Shown here piece by piece: positions 6,533 to 12,982 of a stretch of DNA of 12,982 nucleotides (positions are counted from its first letter, which is position 1; each line of letters begins with the position of its first letter). The DNA comes from JBBRQP01 sp038226175 (GTDB lineage: Bacteria > Cyanobacteriota > Cyanobacteriia > Gloeobacterales > Anthocerotibacteraceae), in contig JBBRQP010000080.1 in NCBI GenBank assembly GCA_038226175.1, positions 1-12,982 on the forward strand. Reading direction: 5' to 3'. The translations under genes were made by a program, and so were the position numbers. Below the pieces are notes generated by a model. The model was not told the origin of the DNA and did not search any database. It saw nothing but the letters and a program-made list of their open reading frames with translations.

Positions 6533-7291
6533 TCAGTCGTAGGGAGGAAATTCCTCTAGGGTCAATAGGCGAATCCGTAGATCCATAGCGACCTGTGCGC
6601 GCTCAGCCACTGTGTTGTAGCCCCAAGCTGCTAAATAAAGTTTGACTCCAGCCAAATCAGCTTCGGCTTTGACCGCGTAAAGGGTTTGTAAACGGTCTTC
6701 GACAAACATCGTATCGGAATTAGTTATTGCTAATTTTTGCTGAACTTGACGCAAGGTTTGAGATTTAGCTTGTTTGACTTCTTTGCCATAAATCTGGTCA
6801 TCAGCCAAATTAAGACCTGCTTGATCTAATAACTGGCGTATAAATCTTCCTTCCTTGGTACTAATAATCACGAGTTGGATACGTGGATCTAGATATTGCA
6901 AGCGTTCAATTACCCCCGTATAAAACCGATGTTCACCCAACCAACCAGCTAGGTCTTGAGCAATCCAGCGATCACGGACAATATCTATACGCAAGGCCAG
7001 GCTTTTAGCATCAAGCCCAGCTTGTTGGCTCAGAGCTTGGGCGAGCTGAGGCCAATTTTCTGTGATTTTCACATCAGGCAAGTGCAGTTGTAGAGCATGA
7101 ATCAAGACTGGCATCTCCCAGCCACTCTCAATCAACGGGCGTAGGGCATAAAATTTTTCTTGTACACCCATTAGTAGTGGGGTTAGTGGACTAGGCCAAA
7201 TCTCGAGATAGGTACGCCATGCTGTCTGAAAATACTCCGATAAGCCATTACACATCACCCCATCAAAATCTAAAGCTAATAACTTACGCAT
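6533..7291 (-). CDS. HAD-superfamily hydrolase, 252 aa
   Basis: The protein begins MRKLLALDFDGVMCNG, with HAD motif I DxD (Asp8 nucleophile, Asp10 acid/base). Motif II is in VIISTKEGRF (Ser144-Thr145). Motif III may be Lys170 or Lys173 in YGKEVKQAK. Motif IV is in MFVEDRLQTL (Glu198-Asp199). The long insertion after motif I (about 20-125) is a helical cap domain, as in phosphatase-type HAD proteins. The substrate is unknown; phosphoglycolate phosphatase-like activity is possible but unsupported. The frame stays open to 7384, but the ATG at 7291 has GGAG 5 bases upstream and puts motif I at the usual place. The longer form would overlap the divergent permease gene. The gene is separated from that permease start by 74 bp and ends at the shared terminator. 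Confidence 0.85.
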   Translation of the reverse strand: MRKLLALDFDGVMCNGLSEYFQTAWRTYLEIWPSPLTPLLMGVQEKFYALRPLIESGWEMPVLIHALQLHLPDVKITENWPQLAQALSQQAGLDAKSLALRIDIVRDRWIAQDLAGWLGEHRFYTGVIERLQYLDPRIQLVIISTKEGRFIRQLLDQAGLNLADDQIYGKEVKQAKSQTLRQVQQKLAITNSDTMFVEDRLQTLYAVKAEADLAGVKLYLAAWGYNTVAERAQVAMDLRIRLLTLEEFPPYD

Positions 7292-7365
7292 CCTGACTCC
7301 AGCGCTCACTTCCACATGATAAGGGGGAATACTTGATAGACTGTTTAAGTCATTAGATCTACTCC

Positions 7366-9354
7366 ATGCAAACTTCTTCTCCACGCATCATTCCTCATCT
7401 GCCCGTTCCTGAAGATGATCCCGCAAAAGATAGTGTCAGCCGCTGGCTACGCTCTGAGGATGCGAAGGGGAGTGAATCCAAAGATGAGCATCACGAGACC
7501 CATCGTACGCAGCCGTGGTATTCGGTGCTGTGGTTGACAGGGGTAGATTACTTTTCTAGTCTCGGCTACCAACCAGGGATTGCACTTTTGGCGGCAGGGG
7601 CTGTATCACCTTTAGCAACGGTGCTGCTGCTCATTGTTACCCTAGGCGGAGCTTTGCCTATTTATGCGCAGGTTGCAAAACGTTCTTTTGCTGGACAAGG
7701 CTCAATTGCGATGCTCGAGAAGCTATTGCCGGGCTGGAGTAGCAAAGTCTTTGTATTGGTGATGCTGGGTTTTGCTAGTACTGATTTTATTATTACGATG
7801 ACCCTCTCTGCTTCTGATGCAGCGGAGCATTTGGTTCACAATCCATTTTTAGAACCGTTTATTGCGAGCTACCAACTGCCGATTACGTTATTTTTGTTGG
7901 CACTACTCGCTGGGGTGTTTTTGGTGGGCTTCTCAGAGGCCGTGAGTGTGGCAGTGGCGGTCGGTATTCCCTATATTGCCTTAAATATCATTGTCATCGG
8001 ACGGTGTTTTATTGAAATCAGTCAGCATCCTGACTATTGGAACACCTGGGAAACAGCGTTATTTCGGCAAGGGGATGTGACGGGACTATTGATTTTATCG
8101 GCGTTGACTTTCCCTAAGCTCGCGTTGGGATTAAGTGGATTTGAGACTGGGGTCTCGGTGATGCCCCTGATCAGAGGCGATAAAGAAGATAAAAACCGCG
8201 TAACCCCCGAAGGACGCATTCGCGGCACACAGATTTTGTTGACTGTGGCGGCGGTTTTGATGAGTGGATTGCTGATTACCTCTAGTTTTGTAACGACTTT
8301 ATTGATTGCTCCGGCTGATTATGCCCAAGGTGGTAAGGCCTCCGGTCGCGCTTTAGCTTATTTGAGCCACAGTCTCCTAGGTGAGACCTTTGGTACTATT
8401 TATGACTTGTCTACAATCGCCATCCTCTGGTTTGCTGGTGCTTCAGCCATGGCAGGGCTGCTTAATATTATTCCTCGCTACTTGCCACGTTTTGGGATGG
8501 TGCCTTCTTGGGTCAAATATACCCGGCCTTTAGTGCTAGTTTTGTTTAGTATAGATATTTTAGTAACGGTCATTTTTAAGGGTAATGTGGATGCTCAAGG
8601 GGGCGCTTATGCCACGGGTGTGCTCGCCTTGATTCTTTCGGCAGCAGTCGCTGTATCCCTAGCTCTCAGTAAAGAAGCAACAGAAACCGGGTCGAGCAAA
8701 ACTAAGAATTTAAGCCGCTATTTTTGGGCTGTCTCAGCAGTTTTTCTCTATACATTTATAACCAATATCATCGAACGCCCTGATGGGATCATTATCGCTA
8801 GTTGCTTTATTGTGGCAATTTTGGTGATTGGGGCAATTTCACGCTGGCGCAGGGCAACAGAATTACGGGTCGAGGAAGTGACTCTCGTTGATGACCTGTC
8901 CACTGAGGTCTGGCCTGACATGCTAGGTAAAAAAGTCTGTCTCGTCCCTTTAATTAGCAATGATCCTGAAAGCCGAATCCGTAAAGCTGAGCAAATCCGG
9001 GCACTTTATACGATTGACGCGCCATTAGCCTTTTTGCATGTCACGTTGCGTGATGACCGTAGTGAGTTTGTAGGAGGAATTCGTCTGCAAGTAAGCAAAA
9101 TTGGTGATGACTATTGCCTAGAGGCTGAAGGAGCCGTAGCTTTGGCAAATACTATTGCTTACCTAAGCGAATTGATCGACCCAGTCAGTTTGCATCTTGG
9201 GCTAACGCGCAAAAATATGACCTATCAATCTATTCAATATCTAATCTATGGTGTGGGCGAAACCGGGCTCATGGTCTACCAAATTCTGATTCGCTATTGG
9301 GAATGGTCCACGCATGATGATATCCGCCCCCGTATTTTCTTGATGAGCGATTAG
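7366..9354 (+). CDS. APC-superfamily permease with long soluble C-terminal domain, 662 aa
   Basis: A hydrophilic, acidic N-terminus (1-50) is followed by about twelve membrane segments between residues 52 and 491. WLTGVDYFSSLGYQPGIA (56-73) and GLSGFETGVSVMPL (255-268) resemble APC-family amino acid/cation permeases, including the KUP/KimA potassium group. The remaining 170 residues (about 492-662) are soluble. They contain alternating beta/alpha stretches such as KKVCLVPLISND and APLAFLHVTLRD and could form a cytoplasmic regulatory domain. Transport substrate is not determinable: amino acids are the default for the superfamily, potassium a plausible alternative. No strong ribosome-binding site precedes the ATG. 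The gene is divergent from the HAD gene and converges with the DinG-like gene after only 7 bp. Confidence 0.8.
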   Translation: MQTSSPRIIPHLPVPEDDPAKDSVSRWLRSEDAKGSESKDEHHETHRTQPWYSVLWLTGVDYFSSLGYQPGIALLAAGAVSPLATVLLLIVTLGGALPIYAQVAKRSFAGQGSIAMLEKLLPGWSSKVFVLVMLGFASTDFIITMTLSASDAAEHLVHNPFLEPFIASYQLPITLFLLALLAGVFLVGFSEAVSVAVAVGIPYIALNIIVIGRCFIEISQHPDYWNTWETALFRQGDVTGLLILSALTFPKLALGLSGFETGVSVMPLIRGDKEDKNRVTPEGRIRGTQILLTVAAVLMSGLLITSSFVTTLLIAPADYAQGGKASGRALAYLSHSLLGETFGTIYDLSTIAILWFAGASAMAGLLNIIPRYLPRFGMVPSWVKYTRPLVLVLFSIDILVTVIFKGNVDAQGGAYATGVLALILSAAVAVSLALSKEATETGSSKTKNLSRYFWAVSAVFLYTFITNIIERPDGIIIASCFIVAILVIGAISRWRRATELRVEEVTLVDDLSTEVWPDMLGKKVCLVPLISNDPESRIRKAEQIRALYTIDAPLAFLHVTLRDDRSEFVGGIRLQVSKIGDDYCLEAEGAVALANTIAYLSELIDPVSLHLGLTRKNMTYQSIQYLIYGVGETGLMVYQILIRYWEWSTHDDIRPRIFLMSD

Positions 9355-9361
9355 TCACGCC

Positions 9362-10843
9362 TCAATAATCGAAACGTTCTAGGCTCCCTAAGCGTCGGGC
9401 TGGCTCTAGACCATCGAGCAGCAGTTGGCTATAATTACGCCGGGTAATGCGGCTATCGAGAATGGCAACCAAGCCCCCCGCCTTACGTAAAGGATTAGTT
9501 GCCCGTCGTAAATGCCCCCAAGTAATCGGTAACAGATAATCACGAAACCAATCCTTGCGATGTTGGCGCAAAAATTGCATCCGCGCTTGAGCAACGGGAT
9601 GATTAGGAAAGGGCAGGGTACAAATTACGAGGGCTTGAGGTGGATAGATCAATTCACCATGCTCTTGCCAAAATTCCCAACCACAGACCAAAATTTCATT
9701 TTCAGCATAATGTAGCCGTTCTACGCCAACCCGGGAACCAAATTGTGCTGCAAGCTGAGTTCCTAACTGTCGACGCATGAGCACGGGTTCTAAAATAATC
9801 ACTACTGGACCTCGACTGCGCAAAATAATTTTTCCCAACAACGGCTGGGATTGAATCAAAAAAGCACTGGCTGTCGGTTCGGTATAGCCTAGAGCGGTCG
9901 GAAAATGCTCAGGAATAAACAGACTGATCTCGGTCTCTGAGCGTTGGGGCGCAAATTGTAAACAGGTCAACTCACCTAAGCCTAAGCGTTGCCGAAAGGC
10001 TGATGCCTGTTTTTGTGGGTCAAGTCCTTCGCCAATGATCACAAACGGCTGACGTGACCAAAGTTTTGCACTCAAGCATAGGTCTGGCTCGACTGGCGAA
10101 CAGTAGAGTATGAGATGGCCTGTGGCATGTTGTACTTTAGCCCAGAGTGTCCACCCTTGTGTAAGAGCAGCCAATAGAGCCTGCCAGGCCGCGAGTTTAG
10201 GCGCTAGAAGCCGTAAGCCCGTCAAGAGGCGTGCGGTCAAATCATCAGGAATACGCTGGGCGGTTTCGGGATGAGTCAAGACCTGATGGGTCAACATCAC
10301 CGAAAGTTCGAGTACTTGATTAGCCTGTCGGGCTGGGACATTTTCACGCCAGGCCTGCCAATTTTGCGAGGTAATCCGTACTTCCAGAGCACGTTGCACC
10401 CAGGATTCAAGATCTTGGGCTTGATCGAAGACTACGGTAATATTTTCTGGGAAACGCTGACCACCCTGAAGACGATCTCGCAAAAAGAGTACCGGCTCAA
10501 CCATCAGTACACCCTGCCACTCCGCTTCGGGCCAGGCAGTACCGACGCGCAAGGGCTTTGTTCCGGTGAGAATACCCTGCGCCTCTAATTGGGGTAGATC
10601 CTGCTCTAAGATCTGGATTTGGACGCGCTCTGGTACGGCAAGGATCAAGGGCTGAGGCCAAGAAAGGGCTGGCAGTAGATAACTCAACCGATACTGCTCT
10701 TGCCCATTGACCTGCATCAGAGCACTACGGCCTGTGGTCAGACTCCGAGCGACTAAGCGCGCCATGGTCAGTTGATGAGGCCAAGGTTCCGCTTGCTGCC
10801 GGATTACATCCTTCAATTGACGGTGAACTTGGACTTCGAGCAT
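9362..10843 (-). CDS. DinG/XPD-like helicase-fold protein with degenerate ATPase motifs, 493 aa
   Basis: The C-terminal third aligns by eye with the helicase C2 domain of DinG. LVICTLPFPNHPVAQARM (405-422) matches the LPFPxPxxP region, and LVAILDSRITRRNY (458-471) matches the segment after motif VI. The N-terminal half also follows the fold: the Walker A position reads QVNGQEQYRLSYLLPAL (44-60) with no GKT, and the DEAH box reads DQAQ (140-143). Motif VI is reduced to HLRRATNPLRKAG (444-456), without the Q-x-x-G-R pattern. It is about 150-200 residues shorter than typical DinG. The protein is therefore unlikely to hydrolyse ATP and may bind nucleic acid or act structurally. It starts 3 bp after the Fe-S carrier gene, so the two are probably cotranscribed. 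A conserved cyanobacterial paralog is likely, since the reading frame is intact. Confidence 0.75.
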   Translation of the reverse strand: MLEVQVHRQLKDVIRQQAEPWPHQLTMARLVARSLTTGRSALMQVNGQEQYRLSYLLPALSWPQPLILAVPERVQIQILEQDLPQLEAQGILTGTKPLRVGTAWPEAEWQGVLMVEPVLFLRDRLQGGQRFPENITVVFDQAQDLESWVQRALEVRITSQNWQAWRENVPARQANQVLELSVMLTHQVLTHPETAQRIPDDLTARLLTGLRLLAPKLAAWQALLAALTQGWTLWAKVQHATGHLILYCSPVEPDLCLSAKLWSRQPFVIIGEGLDPQKQASAFRQRLGLGELTCLQFAPQRSETEISLFIPEHFPTALGYTEPTASAFLIQSQPLLGKIILRSRGPVVIILEPVLMRRQLGTQLAAQFGSRVGVERLHYAENEILVCGWEFWQEHGELIYPPQALVICTLPFPNHPVAQARMQFLRQHRKDWFRDYLLPITWGHLRRATNPLRKAGGLVAILDSRITRRNYSQLLLDGLEPARRLGSLERFDY

Positions 10844-10846
10844 GGT

Positions 10847-11197
10847 TTAGGTCTGAGCTGCCGTTTCAGCAGGTGTCGTCGAGAAGGAAGAACCACAACC
10901 ACAGGTATGGGTGGCATTAGGATTACGAAACTTGAACCCGCCGCCCATCAGGTCAGAGGAATAATCTAAGACCATTTGCTGCAAATAGGGCAAACTCTCA
11001 GTGGCGATGACCACATTGATATCGCCATGTTGATAAATTTGATCTTCGGCTGTGGCGAGATTTTCTAGTTTCATATCGTAGGATAATCCTGAACAACCGG
11101 CATTTTTGACCCCGAGTCGTAACATCAGGGACTCATCATTTTGTTTGCGCCGTAGGCGACGAACTTGGGCTAGGGCAGATTCAGTTACTGTAATCAT
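10847..11197 (-). CDS. A-type iron-sulfur cluster carrier (IscA/SufA/ErpA family), 116 aa
   Basis: This small HesB-like protein would receive and pass on Fe-S clusters during cofactor assembly. The cluster-binding cysteines are Cys35 in NAGCSG and Cys99 and Cys101 in HTCGCGSSF. The family's GGGFKFRNP segment is at about 85-93. Start ATG 11197 gives MITVTESALAQVRR, the normal family N-terminus. The frame is open to 11500, but that extension would run through rnpB on the other strand and lacks homology. A start at 11266 is also possible but has no ribosome-binding site. The Ser/Thr/Ala-rich tail after the CGC motif is slightly longer than usual. IscA and SufA cannot be told apart from this sequence. 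The gene is divergent from rnpB and leads a two-gene unit with the DinG-like gene. Confidence 0.92.
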   Translation of the reverse strand: MITVTESALAQVRRLRRKQNDESLMLRLGVKNAGCSGLSYDMKLENLATAEDQIYQHGDINVVIATESLPYLQQMVLDYSSDLMGGGFKFRNPNATHTCGCGSSFSTTPAETAAQT

Positions 11198-11280
11198 GGC
11201 TGTGTTCTCGTTAACCCGTGCCTCCGTTATTGTAAACGAGATTAACTCTGTTGTCTGGTCACTCATGCGAGAATGGTATG

Positions 11281-11640
11281 GGTCAAGGCAGCGCGAGGGT
11301 CGCGGGTCACTTTGGTGATCTGAGGAAAGTCCGGGCTCCCCCAATGAGCAGGGTCGCTGGGTAACACCCAGTGCGTGTGAACGTGAGGATAGTGCCACAG
11401 AAACATACCGCCGATGGGTGCTTGCACTACAGGTAAGGGTGCAAAGGTGCGGTAAGAGCGCACCAGCAGTATCGAGAGGTACTGGCTCGGTAAACCCCAC
11501 CCGGGAGCAAGGCGTGAGGACAATAAGGGTTGCTCGTTGCCCGTCCTCCGAGATGCCGCTTGAGGTGTTAGGTAACTGACATCCCAGATAGATGACACCT
11601 CCTTAGAACAGAACCCGGCTTATGTCTGCCTTGACCTGCT
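11281..11640 (+). ncRNA. rnpB: RNase P RNA (catalytic subunit, bacterial type A)
   Basis: This is the ribozyme that removes 5' leaders from tRNA precursors. The conserved core is clear on the plus strand: GAGGAAAGTCCGGGCTCCC (11322-11340), AGTGCCACAGAAACATACCG (11391-11410), GGTAAGAGCGCACC (11451-11464), GGTAAACCCCACCCGG (11490-11505), the GATAGATGA region (11587-11595) and ACAGAACCCGGCTTAT (11608-11623). P4 forms between the first and last of these. The terminal P1 helix is exact: GGTCAAGGCA at 11281-11290 pairs with TGCCTTGACC at 11627-11636. True ends may extend a few bases further. Its length, about 360 nt, is normal for cyanobacteria. The promoter must lie in the roughly 80 bp shared with the divergent Fe-S carrier gene. 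Confidence 0.97.
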
Positions 11641-11651
11641 CTTTTTGTAAA

Positions 11652-11677
11652 TAATTTCTCTTGCTTTTGAGAAATTA
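11652..11677 (+). terminator. Hairpin downstream of rnpB
   Basis: A 9-bp perfect stem, TAATTTCTC (11652-11660) with GAGAAATTA (11669-11677), encloses an 8-base loop. A T5 run lies before it at 11642-11646, not after it. It may act with the P1 end of rnpB to stop transcription or protect the RNA 3' end. It is not a canonical intrinsic terminator. Confidence 0.4.
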
Positions 11678-11706
11678 AGCGATTTATAAGCAGAAGCCTC
11701 ATCCGA

Positions 11707-11723
11707 ACGTATGTGGGTTACGT
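11707..11723 (+). promoter_or_regulatory. Inverted repeat ACGTA-N7-TACGT upstream of the repeat-protein gene
   Basis: ACGTA (11707-11711) and TACGT (11719-11723) form a symmetric site 37 bp before the start codon of the Met-Lys repeat protein. A second tiny hairpin, GTGA-ACC-TCAC (11734-11744), sits directly before the AAGGA ribosome-binding site. Operator-like, but no regulator is recognised. Confidence 0.25.
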
Positions 11724-11759
11724 ATCAAGAGTAAGTGAACCTCACCTAAGGAAATTCCC

Positions 11760-12008
11760 ATGTCTAAATTCTCCCTGTTGATGTGTAGCGCCCTGCTTAC
11801 TGTAGTTACCCTTACTCCGTTCGTTGCCCCTAGCCAAGCTGCCGATACGATGACCAAAAAGACGATGACCAAAAAAACTGCTGTGAAAAAGCATGATGCC
11901 ATGAAAGGCGGTGCTATGAAACATGACGCTATGAAAGGTGACGCTATGAAAGGTGACGCTATGAAAGGTGACGCTATGAAAGGTGACGCCATGAAGAAAA
12001 CTCCCTAA
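11760..12008 (+). CDS. Exported Met/Lys-rich pentapeptide-repeat small protein, 82 aa
   Basis: An N-terminal signal peptide (hydrophobic about 4-22) has a likely cleavage after SQA27. The mature part, about 55 residues, is almost entirely repeats with Met every fifth residue: two MTKKT units (31-40), a degenerate linker, then seven consecutive pentads from Met48 (MKGGA, MKHDA, four MKGDA, MKKTP). It resembles small exported 'pentapeptide MXKDX repeat' proteins known from other bacteria, whose function is unknown. This composition (Met, Lys, Asp, a few His, no Cys) is consistent with metal or anion contact, but that is speculation. AAGGA about 10 bases upstream of ATG 11760 supports translation. 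A 14-bp hairpin follows the stop, so it is probably a single-gene unit. Confidence 0.75.
   Translation: MSKFSLLMCSALLTVVTLTPFVAPSQAADTMTKKTMTKKTAVKKHDAMKGGAMKHDAMKGDAMKGDAMKGDAMKGDAMKKTP
11901..11990 (+). repeat. 15-bp in-frame tandem repeat, six units
   Basis: Unit ATGAAAGGTGACGCT occurs exactly at 11931-11945, 11946-11960 and 11961-11975. A one-base variant lies at 11976-11990, and two diverged units at 11901-11915 and 11916-11930. Near-identity of the last four suggests recent copy-number expansion by slippage. Each unit keeps the reading frame, so length changes would alter the protein by whole pentads. Confidence 0.95.
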
Positions 12009-12023
12009 CTTAACGATCCATAA

Positions 12024-12061
12024 ACTTTATCCCTTCTCCCCTCAACAAGAAGGGATAAAGT
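12024..12061 (+). terminator. Strong hairpin after the repeat-protein gene
   Basis: A perfect 14-bp stem, ACTTTATCCCTTCT (12024-12037) with AGAAGGGATAAAGT (12048-12061), has a 10-base loop and lies 15 bp after the stop codon. There is no T-run after it, so it may terminate poorly or instead stabilise the mRNA 3' end. Confidence 0.6.
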
Positions 12062-12134
12062 CACCCAGTAGTCTCAAGTATTTCCAGAAGATTATGGTAG
12101 TATATTTCTGATTTACTAAAAAAAGGCATATGTC

Positions 12135-12863
12135 ATGCGTCATTTTAAATTAAGTATTGCTTGTGGACTACTGGCTCATATAGCAACCCATAACCTACTT
12201 GCCCAACCAAAACCCCCAACTTTTGTAGTTAATGACCAAGTTGTGTCATCCCCAAAAGTTTCTCTCTCAGACCCTGAATTTGACCAAATTGGCTACCAGA
12301 TGACCTGGCAAGATAGCCAAAATCGTCTTTGGGTAATTCCAGTTAACCCTCAAACTGGATCATTTACACCCAAAACAGGCTACGGTACGCAGCTGGATTC
12401 TACCCTATCGGCAGTGTCTCAGACTAATGGCCCAGAGTGGGTATACAGTTCACAGGGTCAGCAAATTGTCTATACCAAATTCATCAATGGCCTACAGGTA
12501 TTAGGTCGTGCCAAAAAGATCAGTGGCAATTGGCAAGCCGAAAGTCTGCCAGCCAGTACTATCGGGGCGGCTTCACCTATTGGTAGTAAAAATCCGGCAG
12601 ACCCCAACCCAACAATTTTGTATTATCCTGGCAATGTTTTTCCCACACCCCGTAACCCGGTCTATTGGCGGTACCTAAATAATGCGGCGAGTGAAGGGAT
12701 TGTGCCTGACCCAACAGCAGACCGAGGGCGTTGGGTAGAAGGTGAACCCTCGATCATTACATCTATTCTCGTCAATGGTTACTATCAGACTGCCAAGTAT
12801 GTGAGTGCCACGAATACAGTCACGCAACTGACCTTTGATACTAGTAATACTCTTTCCGTTTGA
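12135..12863 (+). CDS. Exported beta-propeller-like (PD40/TolB-type) protein, probably C-terminally truncated, 242 aa
   Basis: The N-terminus is signal-peptide-like (basic MRHFK, then a weakly hydrophobic stretch to about residue 23, cleavage possibly near LLA-Q). The body has repeated beta-rich segments typical of propeller blades: YQMTWQDSQNRLWVIPVN (54-71), EWVYSSQGQQIVYTK (101-115), ILYYPGNVF (161-169) and TVTQLTFDTSN (228-238). TQLTFD usually sits mid-domain in PD40-type repeats, yet here the protein ends nine residues after TQL. The TGA at 12861-12863 abuts the stop of an opposite-strand gene. I infer that the natural 3' part was lost, probably to an insertion. Start ATG 12135 has AAGG about 8 bases upstream. 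The function is unknown, and the product may not fold if truncated. Confidence 0.6.
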   Translation: MRHFKLSIACGLLAHIATHNLLAQPKPPTFVVNDQVVSSPKVSLSDPEFDQIGYQMTWQDSQNRLWVIPVNPQTGSFTPKTGYGTQLDSTLSAVSQTNGPEWVYSSQGQQIVYTKFINGLQVLGRAKKISGNWQAESLPASTIGAASPIGSKNPADPNPTILYYPGNVFPTPRNPVYWRYLNNAASEGIVPDPTADRGRWVEGEPSIITSILVNGYYQTAKYVSATNTVTQLTFDTSNTLSV

Positions 12864-12982
12864 TTAGCAGGTTTTTGTTCTGGGCCACCAGTGGTAGAAC
12901 AAGTATCTCTTGAGCAACTCGGTCTGCTTTGATAAACTACGACATCGTTGCTCTAATCGCTCTTCCACTTCTTCAATCGTCA
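12864..12982 (-). CDS. C-terminal end of a gene, possibly an IS630-type transposase; runs off window
   Basis: The minus strand is open from the window edge to TAA at 12864-12866, giving 39 residues. They include IEEVEERLEQRCRSLSKQ, then ELLKRY, LFYHWWP and a short basic tail. An ERC-x-L helix followed by a terminal YHWWP recalls, from memory, the C-termini of IS630-family (DDE) transposases. The catalytic part lies outside the window. No terminal inverted repeat could be confirmed. An imperfect hairpin within it (GTTCT 12877-12881, CCAC/GTGG, AGAAC 12896-12900) is inside the coding sequence. Confidence 0.5.
   Translation of the reverse strand, partial: TIEEVEERLEQRCRSLSKQTELLKRYLFYHWWPRTKTC

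Noticed and set aside
7292..7384. Upstream extension of the HAD hydrolase
   Set aside because: It would overlap the divergent permease start, and HAD motif I normally lies at the N-terminus.
10271..10588. Plus-strand frame inside the DinG-like gene
   Set aside because: It lacks recognisable domains and lies opposite a conserved coding region.
11198..11500. N-terminal extension of the Fe-S carrier frame
   Set aside because: It runs antisense through rnpB and has no family homology; the family start is at 11197.
11901..11990. Short regular repeats as a CRISPR array
   Set aside because: The units are directly adjacent with no spacers and encode an in-frame peptide.
11699..11992. Minus-strand frame with repeated SPFIA peptides opposite the repeat-protein gene
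   Set aside because: It is the mirror image of the 15-bp coding repeat. The plus strand has the signal peptide and ribosome-binding site.

Overview
The window is chromosomal DNA from a cyanobacterium of intermediate GC content. The best evidence is a complete ycf3 (photosystem I assembly), a divergent ycf37-like gene, a small chlororespiratory-reduction-7-like gene, a DesA-type acyl-lipid desaturase, and an RNase P RNA that keeps the conserved bacterial core. I cannot name the genus. By eye I saw no copy of the HIP1 octamer common in many cyanobacterial genomes.

Left edge (1-424): the N-terminal part of a TnpB-type transposon nuclease runs off the window on the minus strand. Its expected start codon reads ATA. 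Small hairpins lie between it and the next gene. Minus-strand block (425-4542): reading 5' to 3' on the minus strand, a possible 48-codon small gene, ycf37-like, CRR7-like, a DUF427 protein, a CPBP membrane protease and a tyrosine recombinase lie tightly packed, with overlaps of 8, 8 and 14 bp and gaps of 40 and 53 bp. A 152-bp gap follows, with a plausible promoter and a pair of direct repeats, and then a proteasome-fold Ntn hydrolase whose candidate catalytic Thr is residue 2.

Plus-strand block (4728-6386): ycf3 and then desA, ended by a 12-bp-stem hairpin that can serve both strands. Next is a divergent pair: a HAD hydrolase (minus) and an APC-superfamily permease with a long soluble tail (plus). 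A minus-strand pair follows: an A-type Fe-S carrier and, 3 bp downstream, a DinG-family protein that has lost its ATPase motifs. rnpB is divergent from the Fe-S carrier gene, and its P1 helix can be drawn exactly.

Right edge (11640-12982): two exported proteins. One is a tiny Met-Lys-rich protein built from a 15-bp tandem repeat. The other looks truncated, because its reading frame ends directly against the 3' end of an opposite-strand gene whose C-terminus resembles IS630-type transposases.

Functionally, ycf3, ycf37-like and CRR7-like point to a locus for building photosystem I and perhaps the NDH-1 complex, and desA to membrane lipid desaturation. The strongest leads are the minimal Ntn hydrolase, the recombinase embedded in a housekeeping gene run, the possible small gene coupled to ycf37, and the motif-less DinG paralog.
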